Source: Planctomycetota bacterium
GTDB taxonomy: Bacteria; Planctomycetota; UBA1135; GCA-002686595
NCBI GenBank assembly: GCA_020853575.1
Contig: JADYYP010000086.1
Location: 1 to 36,098, forward strand
DNA: 36,098 nucleotides
Reading direction: 5' to 3'
How positions within the stretch are numbered: the first letter of the stretch is position 1; each line of letters opens with the position of its first letter. Of the stretch, positions 1 to 7,329 are shown piece after piece. The translations under genes were made by a program, and so were the position numbers. The notes under the pieces were generated by a model, which did no database searches, had not been told where the DNA came from, and worked only from the letters and a program-made list of their open reading frames with translations.

Positions 1-115
1 CAACCTCGATCGCTCCCAAGCGATCGGGGCCAGCCGCCTGAAGAAGGCGACCGGCCCCGCACAATTCAAACCTGTCAGCGTGATCCGTCAGGAGTGCTTG
101 ACAGGTCCACCCATA
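1..115. terminator. Cluster of hairpins after the DNRLRE gene pair
   Basis: Three inverted repeats lie downstream of the minus-strand stop at 116. ACCTGTCA (70-77) pairs with TGACAGGT (99-106) across a 21-base loop. GGGGCC (26-31) pairs with GGCCCC (53-58), enclosing CGCCT (35-39) and AGGCG (45-49). CGATCGCT (7-14) pairs with AGCGATCG (19-26) across a 4-base loop. None is followed by a T run, so an intrinsic terminator is not proven. The position at the end of a five-gene minus-strand run makes transcript-end structure the most likely role. No coding region or tRNA is visible here. Confidence 0.4.
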
Positions 116-1219
116 TCAGGGCCCGAGGTGCAGCTCGAGCGCGGCGCTCGAGGCGAACGAGCCCGAGGCGTTCGATGGATCGCGGGCCAGCCACTGCGCG
201 AAGACCGTCGCCCCCGAGACCAGCGCCGGATCGGCCGCGCTCGCGGCGTAGGCGTTGAAGTCGAAGCTGCGCGTGCCGGAGCAGTCGTCGCTGCCGAGAG
301 TTCCCTGCGTGCTCGCGAGCGCGATGCGGCGCGTGGGCGGTGCCACGCACAACGTGCCTCCCAGATAGGGCAGGGCCGCGCGCGCGCTGGTTCCGTAGGA
401 CAGCAATGCGGGCCGCTGATTCGCCGTGTTGGAGAGCTCGATCGTGAAGCTCGCGGTGGAGCTCGCGCTCGGCGTTCCGCTCCATCCGATGAGCGGCGCG
501 CAGCCGGCCGGCGTCGGTTGCGCGCTGCAGTAGGAGCTCACCGGCGGGGGCGTGAAGTCGATCACCAGTTGCGGACGCTCCGCCGAAGCGGTTGCTTCGC
601 GCGTGCCGAACACCTTGGTTGTCTGCGCCACGCTCTCGTTGTCGAGCTTGAGCAGCCAGCCGTGGTTCGAGTTGGGGAGATCGAGCCACGCTTGCACGTC
701 CGCGACCGCCGTGGCCGTCGAGGGCCAGTTGTGAACGCCGAACTGGTCGACCGCGAGCACGCTGCTCACCACGGGGTCGAAATCACCGCCCGCGGAGCTC
801 CAGCTGGTGCTCGAGTAGAAGCGGTGCAGCCAGGTCGCGTCGCCGGCTTGCGCGGGAGCGCCCTGGCCGCTCGCGGTGCTCGAGGCGCCTTCGCCCCAAC
901 TCGCCAGCACGCGGTGCACTTCCAAGTTGCGCGCGCCGGTGTTGCCGCTGGTGAAGGCCAGCACGAGTTGCGCCGAGTGGACCGTCGATCCGGCCGGCAG
1001 CGCGCTCGCCACGTCGAAACGCAGCAAGCCGCGCCGCAGCGGCGCGCTCGACGTGCTGCCCGCGCGTCCGACGATCATCACCGGGCCGGACCCGTTCGCG
1101 GTCGCTCCCGCGGGGTCGTTCCACAACGTGCCGTCGGCCACCGCGGTCAGCGTGACCACGTCCGCGGAGGCACGCGAAGCGAGCAGGGCAAGCAACGAAC
1201 ACGCGAGGATGGACTTCAT
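116..1219 (-). CDS. Secreted DNRLRE domain-containing protein (paralogue A)
   Basis: A 367-residue protein with an N-terminal signal peptide (hydrophobic run ending in SRASA near residue 19). Residues about 20-220 look like a DNRLRE domain, a beta-rich module found in secreted and cell-surface proteins and thought to bind carbohydrate; the pattern R-x-L-L-R-F-D-V followed by alternating strands supports this. The last 135 or so residues form a second domain with spaced cysteines (SYCSAQ, AGCAP, LCVAPP, DCSG) and the motif WLARDP. I recall this domain as common at the C terminus of planctomycete exported proteins. The neighbour upstream is a paralogue of identical length, 58 bases away, so this is a tandem duplication. 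It is the last gene of a minus-strand run. Export is well supported; the ligand is unknown. Confidence 0.75.
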   Translation of the reverse strand: MKSILACSLLALLASRASADVVTLTAVADGTLWNDPAGATANGSGPVMIVGRAGSTSSAPLRRGLLRFDVASALPAGSTVHSAQLVLAFTSGNTGARNLEVHRVLASWGEGASSTASGQGAPAQAGDATWLHRFYSSTSWSSAGGDFDPVVSSVLAVDQFGVHNWPSTATAVADVQAWLDLPNSNHGWLLKLDNESVAQTTKVFGTREATASAERPQLVIDFTPPPVSSYCSAQPTPAGCAPLIGWSGTPSASSTASFTIELSNTANQRPALLSYGTSARAALPYLGGTLCVAPPTRRIALASTQGTLGSDDCSGTRSFDFNAYAASAADPALVSGATVFAQWLARDPSNASGSFASSAALELHLGP

Positions 1220-1277
1220 GGTGTGGATCGAGGTCGCGGAGCTGGCGCTCGCGGCGAGCGCTGGCGTGCGCCACGCA

Positions 1278-2381
1278 TCAAGGCTGGATCACGAAGCGCA
1301 GCGCGTCGGAGAGGTTGGTGGTGAAGGTCGCCGCCGGGTCGCGGCTCCAGTACTGCGACCAGACCGTGATGCCGGCGAGCAGGAACGGGTCGGCTCCGGA
1401 GGCGATGCGCGTGTTGAAGTCGTAGTGGAAGGCACCGCTGCAATCGCTCACGGCGACGTTGCCGCCCGACGCTTGCAATTCGGTGCGGATCAGCGGCGCT
1501 TGCACGCACAGTGTGCCGCCTTGGAAGGCCACGCTCGCCGGACCCAACCGGCCGTAGAACAACAGTCCCGACTTGTTGTTGAGCGTGTTGGTCGAGCGGA
1601 TGTCGAAGCCCGAGCCCGCGTTGGCATCGGGTGTGCCAGTGAAGCCGATCGCAGGCACGCACCCGAGGCTGTTGGTCTTGGCGGTGCAGTACACGAGCGG
1701 ACCGGGCGGCGTGTAGTCGATCACCAGCTGCGGCCGAAACTGCGGCAAGCTCTCGCGCGACTCGAACTGCTTCGCGGACTTGAGCACGCCTTCGGGGCCG
1801 ATCAAGATCCAGCCGTGGTTGGTCGCGGGCGCATCGAGCCAGCCCTGCACATCGCCGACGAGCGCCGCGGTCGAGTTCCAGGCGTACCAATTGAACGACG
1901 AGCCGACACTGGTCGACGCGCTCGCCGCCGTCGCGAAGTCGCCGCCCGGTGTGCTCCAGAACTGGTTGTTCCAGAACGTGTGCAGCCATGTGACGTCGCC
2001 CGTCGACGCCGGAGCGCCATTGCCGCTCTGGCCCGAGGCCGGCCCCTCGTTCCAGCCGCTGGTCAAGCGATGGACATTGAAGGTCTGCGCGCCGGTCACG
2101 GTCTTCGACATGTACAGCTTGAGCTGCACGGAGGTGATCGTCGCGCCCGCGGGGAGCGCGCCGGCGACGTCGAACGCGAGCAGCGCGCGGCGCACGGGCC
2201 AGGTGGTGTTGGTGCCCGCGCGCCCGGAGTACAGCGTCGACTGTTGGCCGTCGGCGCGGTTGCCGGCGCCATCGTTGAAGATCGTGGCGTCCTTGGTGGG
2301 CGTGAGCGTGGCCACGTCGGCCTGGGCGGAGCGGGCGCACAGCGCGACGATGACGGCGAGGGAGATGCTGCGGAGGAGCAT
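1278..2381 (-). CDS. Secreted DNRLRE domain-containing protein (paralogue B)
   Basis: A 367-residue paralogue of the gene at 116-1219 with the same plan: signal peptide (cleavage near RSAQA, residues 18-22), an N-terminal DNRLRE-like domain with RRALLAFDVAGALP, and a C-terminal domain with CTAKTNSLGC, LCVQAP, DCSG and YWSRDP. The C-terminal half is better preserved than the N-terminal half between the pair, as expected for a shared sorting or surface-attachment module carrying diverging front domains (inference). The start ATG at 2381 lies 63 bases past the stop of the metallopeptidase gene, so cotranscription is possible. No enzyme motif is visible. Structural or adhesive function at the cell surface is the most that can be said. 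Confidence 0.75.
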   Translation of the reverse strand: MLLRSISLAVIVALCARSAQADVATLTPTKDATIFNDGAGNRADGQQSTLYSGRAGTNTTWPVRRALLAFDVAGALPAGATITSVQLKLYMSKTVTGAQTFNVHRLTSGWNEGPASGQSGNGAPASTGDVTWLHTFWNNQFWSTPGGDFATAASASTSVGSSFNWYAWNSTAALVGDVQGWLDAPATNHGWILIGPEGVLKSAKQFESRESLPQFRPQLVIDYTPPGPLVYCTAKTNSLGCVPAIGFTGTPDANAGSGFDIRSTNTLNNKSGLLFYGRLGPASVAFQGGTLCVQAPLIRTELQASGGNVAVSDCSGAFHYDFNTRIASGADPFLLAGITVWSQYWSRDPAATFTTNLSDALRFVIQP

Positions 2382-2444
2382 GGATGGGGAGTTTGGGCTC
2401 AGGTGGGACGAGCCCTTCGATTCTATCCGCCGCTCAGGAAGTCG

Positions 2445-3245
2445 CTATTCGAGACCGAGATCCGCCACGCCTTCCTCGTCGAATCCCAGGTAGTGCGCCA
2501 GCTCGTGGTACAGGGTCACGCGGATCTGCTCGACCAACTCGCCGCGCTCGACCGAGGAGCGCTCGATGTTGCGTTGGAAGAGGTGGATCGTCGGCGGCAA
2601 TTGCGCCGCGCCGTCCTCGAGTTGCTCCAGCCGCGACGCGCCGCTGAACAGGCCCAGCAGATCGGGAGGTGTTTCCGCGGGGTCGTCGCCGACGACCGAG
2701 CGCGAGGGCATCGGCTCGACGATCACCGGGACGCTCTCCAAGGCTGCCTGGAACTGCGCCGGGAGCGCGTGCACGGCGAGCTTCAACTGGGCGTCGAACT
2801 CGTGCTCCGACAAACGCGGCGGCGTCGGAAAATTCTGCGGGTCGAGCTTGTGGGCTTCGCGCAGCAAGCGATCGGCGCGGCCGAAATCGCCGTCGAGGTC
2901 CTCGATCAGCGCCAACTTGCTCAGGATCACCGGACTCTTGCCCAAGGACTGCGCGCGCTCGAGGTGCTCGCGGGCGGCGTCGATCTCCCAATCGCGCAGG
3001 TCGATCTCGGCCTGCAGCACCAACAGCTCCGGATCGCCCTCGCCATCCTCCAATTCGCTCGCCTTGAGCGCCGCGCCGCGCGCCGTGTCGATGTCGTCGA
3101 GGTCCAGCGCCGCCGTCGCGCGCAGCACCCAGGTCTCGGCCAATTCGTCGCTGGCCGCGCTGCACAGCTCGAGCGCATGCTCGGGCTCGCCACGGTCCAG
3201 CGCCTCCCAGGCCGCATCGAGGGCGGCATAGTCGCGCTCGCTCAC
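2445..3245 (-). CDS. TPR protein with a C-terminal minimal zinc metallopeptidase domain
   Basis: A 266-residue protein with a GTG start at 3245 that overlaps the previous stop by four bases (GTGA). Residues about 1-140 are tetratricopeptide-like helical pairs rich in Ala, Leu and Glu. The last quarter contains HELAHYLGFDEEG, matching the HExxHxxGxxD/E zincin signature of the small metallopeptidase family PF06262 (formerly DUF1025); the two His and the downstream acidic residue would bind zinc and the Glu would be catalytic. No signal peptide is seen, so it probably acts in the cytoplasm. Fusion of the minimal zincin to TPRs suggests a substrate or partner docking role. It sits in an overlapping run with two lipoprotein genes. 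Substrate unknown. Confidence 0.8.
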   Translation of the reverse strand: MSERDYAALDAAWEALDRGEPEHALELCSAASDELAETWVLRATAALDLDDIDTARGAALKASELEDGEGDPELLVLQAEIDLRDWEIDAAREHLERAQSLGKSPVILSKLALIEDLDGDFGRADRLLREAHKLDPQNFPTPPRLSEHEFDAQLKLAVHALPAQFQAALESVPVIVEPMPSRSVVGDDPAETPPDLLGLFSGASRLEQLEDGAAQLPPTIHLFQRNIERSSVERGELVEQIRVTLYHELAHYLGFDEEGVADLGLE

Positions 3246-3691
3246 GGGTGCTCGGCGCGCGCGCCGTTGTCGTCGAAGCGGATGGCGGACTTCTCGACCA
3301 CGGTGCCGTCCGCGAGGTCCTTGAGATGGCCGAAGTGCACGCCCTGGAGGATCCAACGCCGGTCGAACCACAGCACGTGCCCGACGGTGTTGGCGCCGAT
3401 CGAATCGAAGTCGAACACCGGGCTGCTCGTGCCGCGCAGCGCGGCCGAGACGCGGAAGCCCCACTGGCGCGTGCTGGCCGAACCCCAGGCCAAGACGATC
3501 TCTCCGGCATCGCGCGGCCAGACGTGTGTTGGAGCACCCAACTGCCGCACGCAGCTGGCCAGGTCGTCGCGCCCGATCTCGAGCGCGCGCACCCTCGCGA
3601 TCTCGAGCGGTCGCTCCTCGATCACGCGATCCCAGCGAAAGCTGACGCAACTGCACAGCGGGACCAGCGCCGCGCACGCCCACGGCTTCAT
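3242..3691 (-). CDS. Small putative lipoprotein
   Basis: A 149-residue protein. The start ATG at 3691 overlaps the stop of the gene at 3688-4092 by four bases, and its own stop overlaps the GTG of the metallopeptidase gene. The N terminus MKPWACAALVPLCSC looks like a short lipoprotein signal with a weak lipobox (LCSC). The body contains RQLGAPTHVW and later VLWFDRRWILQGVHFG, a layout similar to short BamE/SmpA-like folds, as in the preceding gene. I do not recognise a specific family. Being translationally coupled to another lipoprotein and to a zincin suggests an envelope-related module, but no function can be assigned. Confidence 0.6.
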   Translation of the reverse strand: MKPWACAALVPLCSCVSFRWDRVIEERPLEIARVRALEIGRDDLASCVRQLGAPTHVWPRDAGEIVLAWGSASTRQWGFRVSAALRGTSSPVFDFDSIGANTVGHVLWFDRRWILQGVHFGHLKDLADGTVVEKSAIRFDDNGARAEHP

Positions 3692-4092
3692 TGGCCGTTC
3701 GAATGCGAATCGGACCAGGGCATCGAGTACGAGGCGCTCTCGGCGCGCAGCGACGCACCGCTGCACAGATACGTGCCGTTCTCGTCGAAGAAGCACCACA
3801 CACGGTCGCTCTGCTGGTCGGTGTTCGAGAGCACCACCAGGCCGAGCCACAGGTAGGCGCGCTTGCTCTGCGTGTGGCGGTAGAGCCACGCGGAACGCTT
3901 GTAGAGCTCGACCACTTCCTCGGGCGAGCCGAGCAGCGCGAGCACGTCGGCCTGGGTCGACTGACCGGGCTTCAACTGCGCGGTGGCGGTCACGCGCTCG
4001 CTCGGGATCGGCTCGTTGACCAGTTCGCGCGACAGGAAGCAGCCGGACAGCGGCACCAAGGCCGCGAGCAGGGGAATGGTCTTCAGGTGCAT
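3688..4092 (-). CDS. SmpA/BamE-like lipoprotein
   Basis: A 134-residue protein with a clear lipoprotein signal: MHLKTIPLLAALVPLSGC, lipobox LSGC with Cys at residue 18. Residues about 40-62 read LKPGQSTQADVLALLGSPEE, the characteristic G-x-S/T-x-x-x-V-x-x-x-L-G-x-P turn of the SmpA/OmlA (BamE) fold. BamE-type proteins assist outer-membrane assembly, but the same fold occurs in many unrelated small lipoproteins, so the role is inferred only broadly as envelope-associated. It heads a five-gene minus-strand run and is divergent from the nucleotidase gene. A TAnnnT box lies 8 bases before the start. The following lipoprotein gene overlaps by ATGA. Confidence 0.65.
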   Translation of the reverse strand: MHLKTIPLLAALVPLSGCFLSRELVNEPIPSERVTATAQLKPGQSTQADVLALLGSPEEVVELYKRSAWLYRHTQSKRAYLWLGLVVLSNTDQQSDRVWCFFDENGTYLCSGASLRAESASYSMPWSDSHSNGQ

Positions 4093-4100
4093 GGCGCAAG

Positions 4101-4106
4101 AGGCTA
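4101..4106 (-). promoter_or_regulatory. Candidate -10 box before the BamE-like gene
   Basis: TAGCCT on the minus strand, inside GCTAGCCTC, 8 bases before the ATG at 4092. With that spacing transcription would begin at or next to the start codon. No good -35 hexamer is visible. It is one of several similar boxes in this window. Confidence 0.35.
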
Positions 4107-4188
4107 GCGTCGCGCGCCCGCTCGCGATACCGCGGAGCGCGTGCTTCGCGCGCTCGCGCGCGACGTGGCGCGCCGTGCGTCGCGCGCT

Positions 4189-4194
4189 TACGCT
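4189..4194 (+). promoter_or_regulatory. Candidate -10 box before the nucleotidase gene
   Basis: TACGCT, 7 bases before the GTG at 4202, in the 109-base divergent region. It mirrors the box serving the opposite gene at 4101-4106. No purine-rich ribosome binding site precedes the GTG, which fits a leaderless transcript. Confidence 0.35.
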
Positions 4195-4201
4195 CTCGCG
4201 C

Positions 4202-5794
4202 GTGAAACCCCTCGAATTCCGGCCCTCCCTCTCGCGTCGCACGTTTTTCGGTTGGTTCGCGGCGGGGCTCGCGCTCGTCGCCAGCTGCGCGGCACCGCAC
4301 GTTCGGCCGCAGGGCGAGGTGCGCCTCGTCGTGCTCCACACCAACGACATGCACGGACAAGTGCTGCCGCGCCGGGGCACGTGGATCGACAAGAACGACC
4401 CGCCCTTGGTCGGCGGCTTGCCCCGCGTGGCGGGCTACGTCGCGCAGGTACGGCGCGAGGAGGCCGCGCGCGGCGCGGACGTGCTCGTGCTCGATGGCGG
4501 CGACTGGTACCAAGGCACGCCGGAGGGCGTGATCGAGCTCGGCTTGCCGATGGTGCGGGCGATCGCGGCCATCGACTACGACGCCGCCAGCTTGGGCAAC
4601 CACGAATTCGACCACGGCGTCGCCAACGTCAAGCGCCTCTTGAGCGAGGCGCGCCCCGCGGCCGTGTGCGCCAATCTGCGCGAGCCAGAGAGCGGCGAGC
4701 GCGTCGCGTGGGTCGAACCTTACCGCATCGTCGAGCGCGCCGGTCTGCGCATCGCGCTGGTTGGCCTGTTGACGCCCGAGACGCCGTCGATCACGCACCC
4801 CGACGCACGCGCGCTGGTGTTCGCCGATCCGGTCGAGGAGTTGGTGCGCGTGAAGCGCGAGCTCGCTGGCCGCTACGACTTGATGATCCCCGTGGGGCAC
4901 ATCGGCGTCGAGGACGGCGCGCGCATCGTGCGCGCCCACCCCGAGATTCCGCTGGTGGTCACGGGTCACTCGCACACGTTCTTGAAGGAAGGCCAGCGCG
5001 AGGGCCGCGGACTGATCGTCCAAGCCGGCGCGAAAGCGAGCGTCGTCGGCCGCGTCGAGCTCTCGATCGACGGTCCGTCGGCCGGCGTGCTGGCCTCGAG
5101 CGCGCGCTTGGTCGATCTGCTCGCGGACCCGACGCCGCAGGATCGCAACGCGCGCGTCGAGGAGCTCTGCGCGGACCTGGCCCAGCGCGCCGACCTCGAC
5201 ATGCGCCGCACCATCGGCGAGCTCGCCGGTCCGCTCAAGGCCGGCCGCGGCCCGCTGTCGACCGTGGCCGGCAACTGGGTCGCCGACATGCTGCGCGAGC
5301 GCGTCGGCGGAGACGTCGGTATCCACAACCGCGGCGGCACGCGAGCGGAGATCGACGCCGGCCCGGTGACCGTGCGCGAGGTGTTCGAGATGTTGCCCTT
5401 CGACAACGACGTGGTGTTGCTCGAGCTTCCCGGCGCGGACCTGGCCGAGGTCGTGCGAGGCGCGATCGAGGGCACGACCCACTCCGGACTCGACTACAGC
5501 GGCATGCGCGTGTTCGTGAAGTCCCGCAGCGAGGGCGGTAAGACTCTTCTGACCTTGGAGCGCATCGAGATCGGCGGCAAGCCGCTCGATCCGGCGGCGA
5601 GCTACCGCGTCGCGACCAACTCGTTCCTGGCGGGCGGCGGCGACGGATTCGCCGAATTCGCGCGCGCCAAGCGCTCGACGCAGGATCCGATCCTGATGCG
5701 CGAGTTGGCCGCAGAGGTGTTGGAGCGCGCGGGCACGCTCACTCCTCCCAGCGAAGCGCGCATCGTCGACTTGACTGCGGAGTCACAGCCGTGA
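4202..5794 (+). CDS. UshA-type 5'-nucleotidase/metallophosphoesterase, Tat-type lipoprotein signal
   Basis: A 530-residue protein with a GTG start. Residues 11-16 are SRRTFF, a twin-arginine motif, followed by a hydrophobic stretch ending VASC (Cys 29), so export by Tat and lipid anchoring are both suggested. The calcineurin-like phosphoesterase domain shows LHTNDMHG (about 46-53), DGGDWYQG (about 97), GNHEFDHG (about 132), VGHIG (about 231) and TGHSHTF (about 253), the metal-binding sites of the family. The C-terminal 5-nucleotidase domain shows NRGGTR (about 376), PFDNDVV (about 400) and GGGDGF (about 480). Such enzymes remove phosphate from nucleotides or other organic phosphates outside the cytoplasm. 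The gene overlaps the HEAT-vWA gene by GTGA. The exact substrate is uncertain. Confidence 0.9.
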   Translation: MKPLEFRPSLSRRTFFGWFAAGLALVASCAAPHVRPQGEVRLVVLHTNDMHGQVLPRRGTWIDKNDPPLVGGLPRVAGYVAQVRREEAARGADVLVLDGGDWYQGTPEGVIELGLPMVRAIAAIDYDAASLGNHEFDHGVANVKRLLSEARPAAVCANLREPESGERVAWVEPYRIVERAGLRIALVGLLTPETPSITHPDARALVFADPVEELVRVKRELAGRYDLMIPVGHIGVEDGARIVRAHPEIPLVVTGHSHTFLKEGQREGRGLIVQAGAKASVVGRVELSIDGPSAGVLASSARLVDLLADPTPQDRNARVEELCADLAQRADLDMRRTIGELAGPLKAGRGPLSTVAGNWVADMLRERVGGDVGIHNRGGTRAEIDAGPVTVREVFEMLPFDNDVVLLELPGADLAEVVRGAIEGTTHSGLDYSGMRVFVKSRSEGGKTLLTLERIEIGGKPLDPAASYRVATNSFLAGGGDGFAEFARAKRSTQDPILMRELAAEVLERAGTLTPPSEARIVDLTAESQP

Positions 5795-7290
5795 TCGCCG
5801 CGTTGATGGCCGTGCTCGCGCTGGCGGTGCCGCGCGCAGGTGACGGCCAGCTGACGGAGTTGCAGGGCAAGCTCGGCGGCAGCGACGTGCGGGCGCGCCG
5901 CGCGGCCGTGCAGGAGTTGGCCAAGCTCGGATCATTGGAGGCCTGGAAGCTCGTGATCGGCGTGCTGGGGGACATGAACGCGCAGGTGGCCGACGAGGCG
6001 CAGTTGCAGATCGCCAAGATCGCCGACCCGAAGGTGCGCGCGCTGCTCCTGGGGAAGGACGGCGCCGAGGCCAAGGACCCGTGGGTGCGCGTGCGTGTCG
6101 CCGAGGCGCTGGCGCACTCGAGTGGCGAGCTACCGCTGGGCAGCGTGAGCACGCTGCTGCGCGACAAGGAGACAAGTGTGCGGCGCACCTTCGCGTGGAC
6201 TCTCGAGCGCTTGCAGCGCGCGGGTGCGCTCCAGGACGCGCTGGGCGCGGATCGCTCGGCGCTGGCGGTCGTGCGCGCGGCAGTCGCGGCGGTCGCGGCC
6301 AAGGAGAAGGACGCCGAGACTCGCGCCGCGCAGCTCGTCGCGCACGGGGTGCTGGGTGGCCCCCTGACGCTCGCGGCCGCGGATGAGTTGCTCGGCGACA
6401 AGGAACCCGCAGTGCGTGCCGCGGCCGCCCTCCTGGCGCAGGACGCGCCGCCGGAGATCGCGCTGCACGTCGTGCGCGGGCTGGCGCTCGACAAGCACGT
6501 TGGCGCACGCATCGCGAGCGCCGAACTCGCGGCTCGCGTCGCTTCGAAACCCGCCGCGCGAGCCCTGGTCGATGCGCTCGAGCGTGAGAGCGAGCCCGTC
6601 GCGCGCTGGCGCGATCTCGATCTGCTGCGGGCGTTGTCGGGCCAGAAGATGGGCCTCAATCCCAAGGCTTGGCGCGCCTGGGTCGACGGGCTCGCGGAGG
6701 ACTGGACGGGCACGTTGACGACCCCGGAGGAGCTTCCGGACGCCGAGCGCAGCGTGGCCTTCGTCGGGTTGCCGATCCGCTCTGGGCGCGTCGTGTTCCT
6801 GGTCGACCTCTCGGGCTCGGTGTGGGAGAAGCGCGCCGACGGCAAGACCAAGAAGCAGCGCATCGACGTCGAGCTCGCTCGCGCGCTGCGTGCACTGCCC
6901 GAGGGCACGGAGTTCAACCTGATTCCCTACACATCCAAGCCGATCCCTTGGGAGAAGGGACTGGTGCGCGCGGACAAGACCTCGGTCGAGAAGGCCTTGG
7001 CGTTCTTCGACGGCCGCAAGGACAGCGGCACGGGGAATTTCTGGGATGCGCTCGAGCTGGCGCTCGAAGATCCGCGCGTCGACAACGTGATCGTGCTCAC
7101 CGACGGCGCTCCGACCGGAGGGCGGCGCTGGAACCTGGGCTTGATGCGCGAGCTGTTCGTCGAGCGCAATCGCTTTCGGCGCGTGGTGCTCGACGCCATC
7201 TTGGCCGATGCGCCGCGCGCCTTGACCAAGGAGTGGCTCGAGATGTGCGCGTCGAGTGGTGGGCGCGTGGTCGAGGTCGACTGGCGCTGA
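5791..7290 (+). CDS. Exported HEAT-repeat protein with a C-terminal von Willebrand A domain
   Basis: A 499-residue protein whose GTG overlaps the upstream TGA. It starts with a hydrophobic signal (MIAALMAVLALAVPRAG). Residues about 20-300 are HEAT-like helical repeats (for example VRARRAAVQELAKLG and PWVRVRVAEALAHS). A vWA domain follows from about residue 330: VFLVDLSGSVW gives the DxSxS metal-ion-dependent adhesion site, Thr in GTGNFWDALE near 413 and the Asp of LTDGAPTGG near 437 complete it. Exported HEAT-vWA proteins of this kind are frequent in planctomycetes, where they probably mediate metal-dependent protein contacts in the periplasm. Coupling to the nucleotidase suggests coexpression; a direct functional link is unproven. 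Confidence 0.85.
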   Translation: MIAALMAVLALAVPRAGDGQLTELQGKLGGSDVRARRAAVQELAKLGSLEAWKLVIGVLGDMNAQVADEAQLQIAKIADPKVRALLLGKDGAEAKDPWVRVRVAEALAHSSGELPLGSVSTLLRDKETSVRRTFAWTLERLQRAGALQDALGADRSALAVVRAAVAAVAAKEKDAETRAAQLVAHGVLGGPLTLAAADELLGDKEPAVRAAAALLAQDAPPEIALHVVRGLALDKHVGARIASAELAARVASKPAARALVDALERESEPVARWRDLDLLRALSGQKMGLNPKAWRAWVDGLAEDWTGTLTTPEELPDAERSVAFVGLPIRSGRVVFLVDLSGSVWEKRADGKTKKQRIDVELARALRALPEGTEFNLIPYTSKPIPWEKGLVRADKTSVEKALAFFDGRKDSGTGNFWDALELALEDPRVDNVIVLTDGAPTGGRRWNLGLMRELFVERNRFRRVVLDAILADAPRALTKEWLEMCASSGGRVVEVDWR

Positions 7291-7313
7291 GCGCGAGCCG
7301 AGCCGCGCAACGC

Positions 7314-7319
7314 TATCCT
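7314..7319 (+). promoter_or_regulatory. Candidate -10 box before the CRTAC1-like gene
   Basis: TATCCT within GCTATCCTC, 10 bases before the ATG at 7330, in the 39-base gap after the HEAT-vWA stop. No ribosome binding site is obvious in between. Confidence 0.35.
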
Positions 7320-7329
7320 CATCGGCTCC

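Noticed and set aside
876..4019. A 1047-codon plus-strand open frame antisense to the DNRLRE and lipoprotein genes
   Set aside because: Arg/Ala/Gln-rich composition without motifs, spanning five well-supported minus-strand genes and their junctions.
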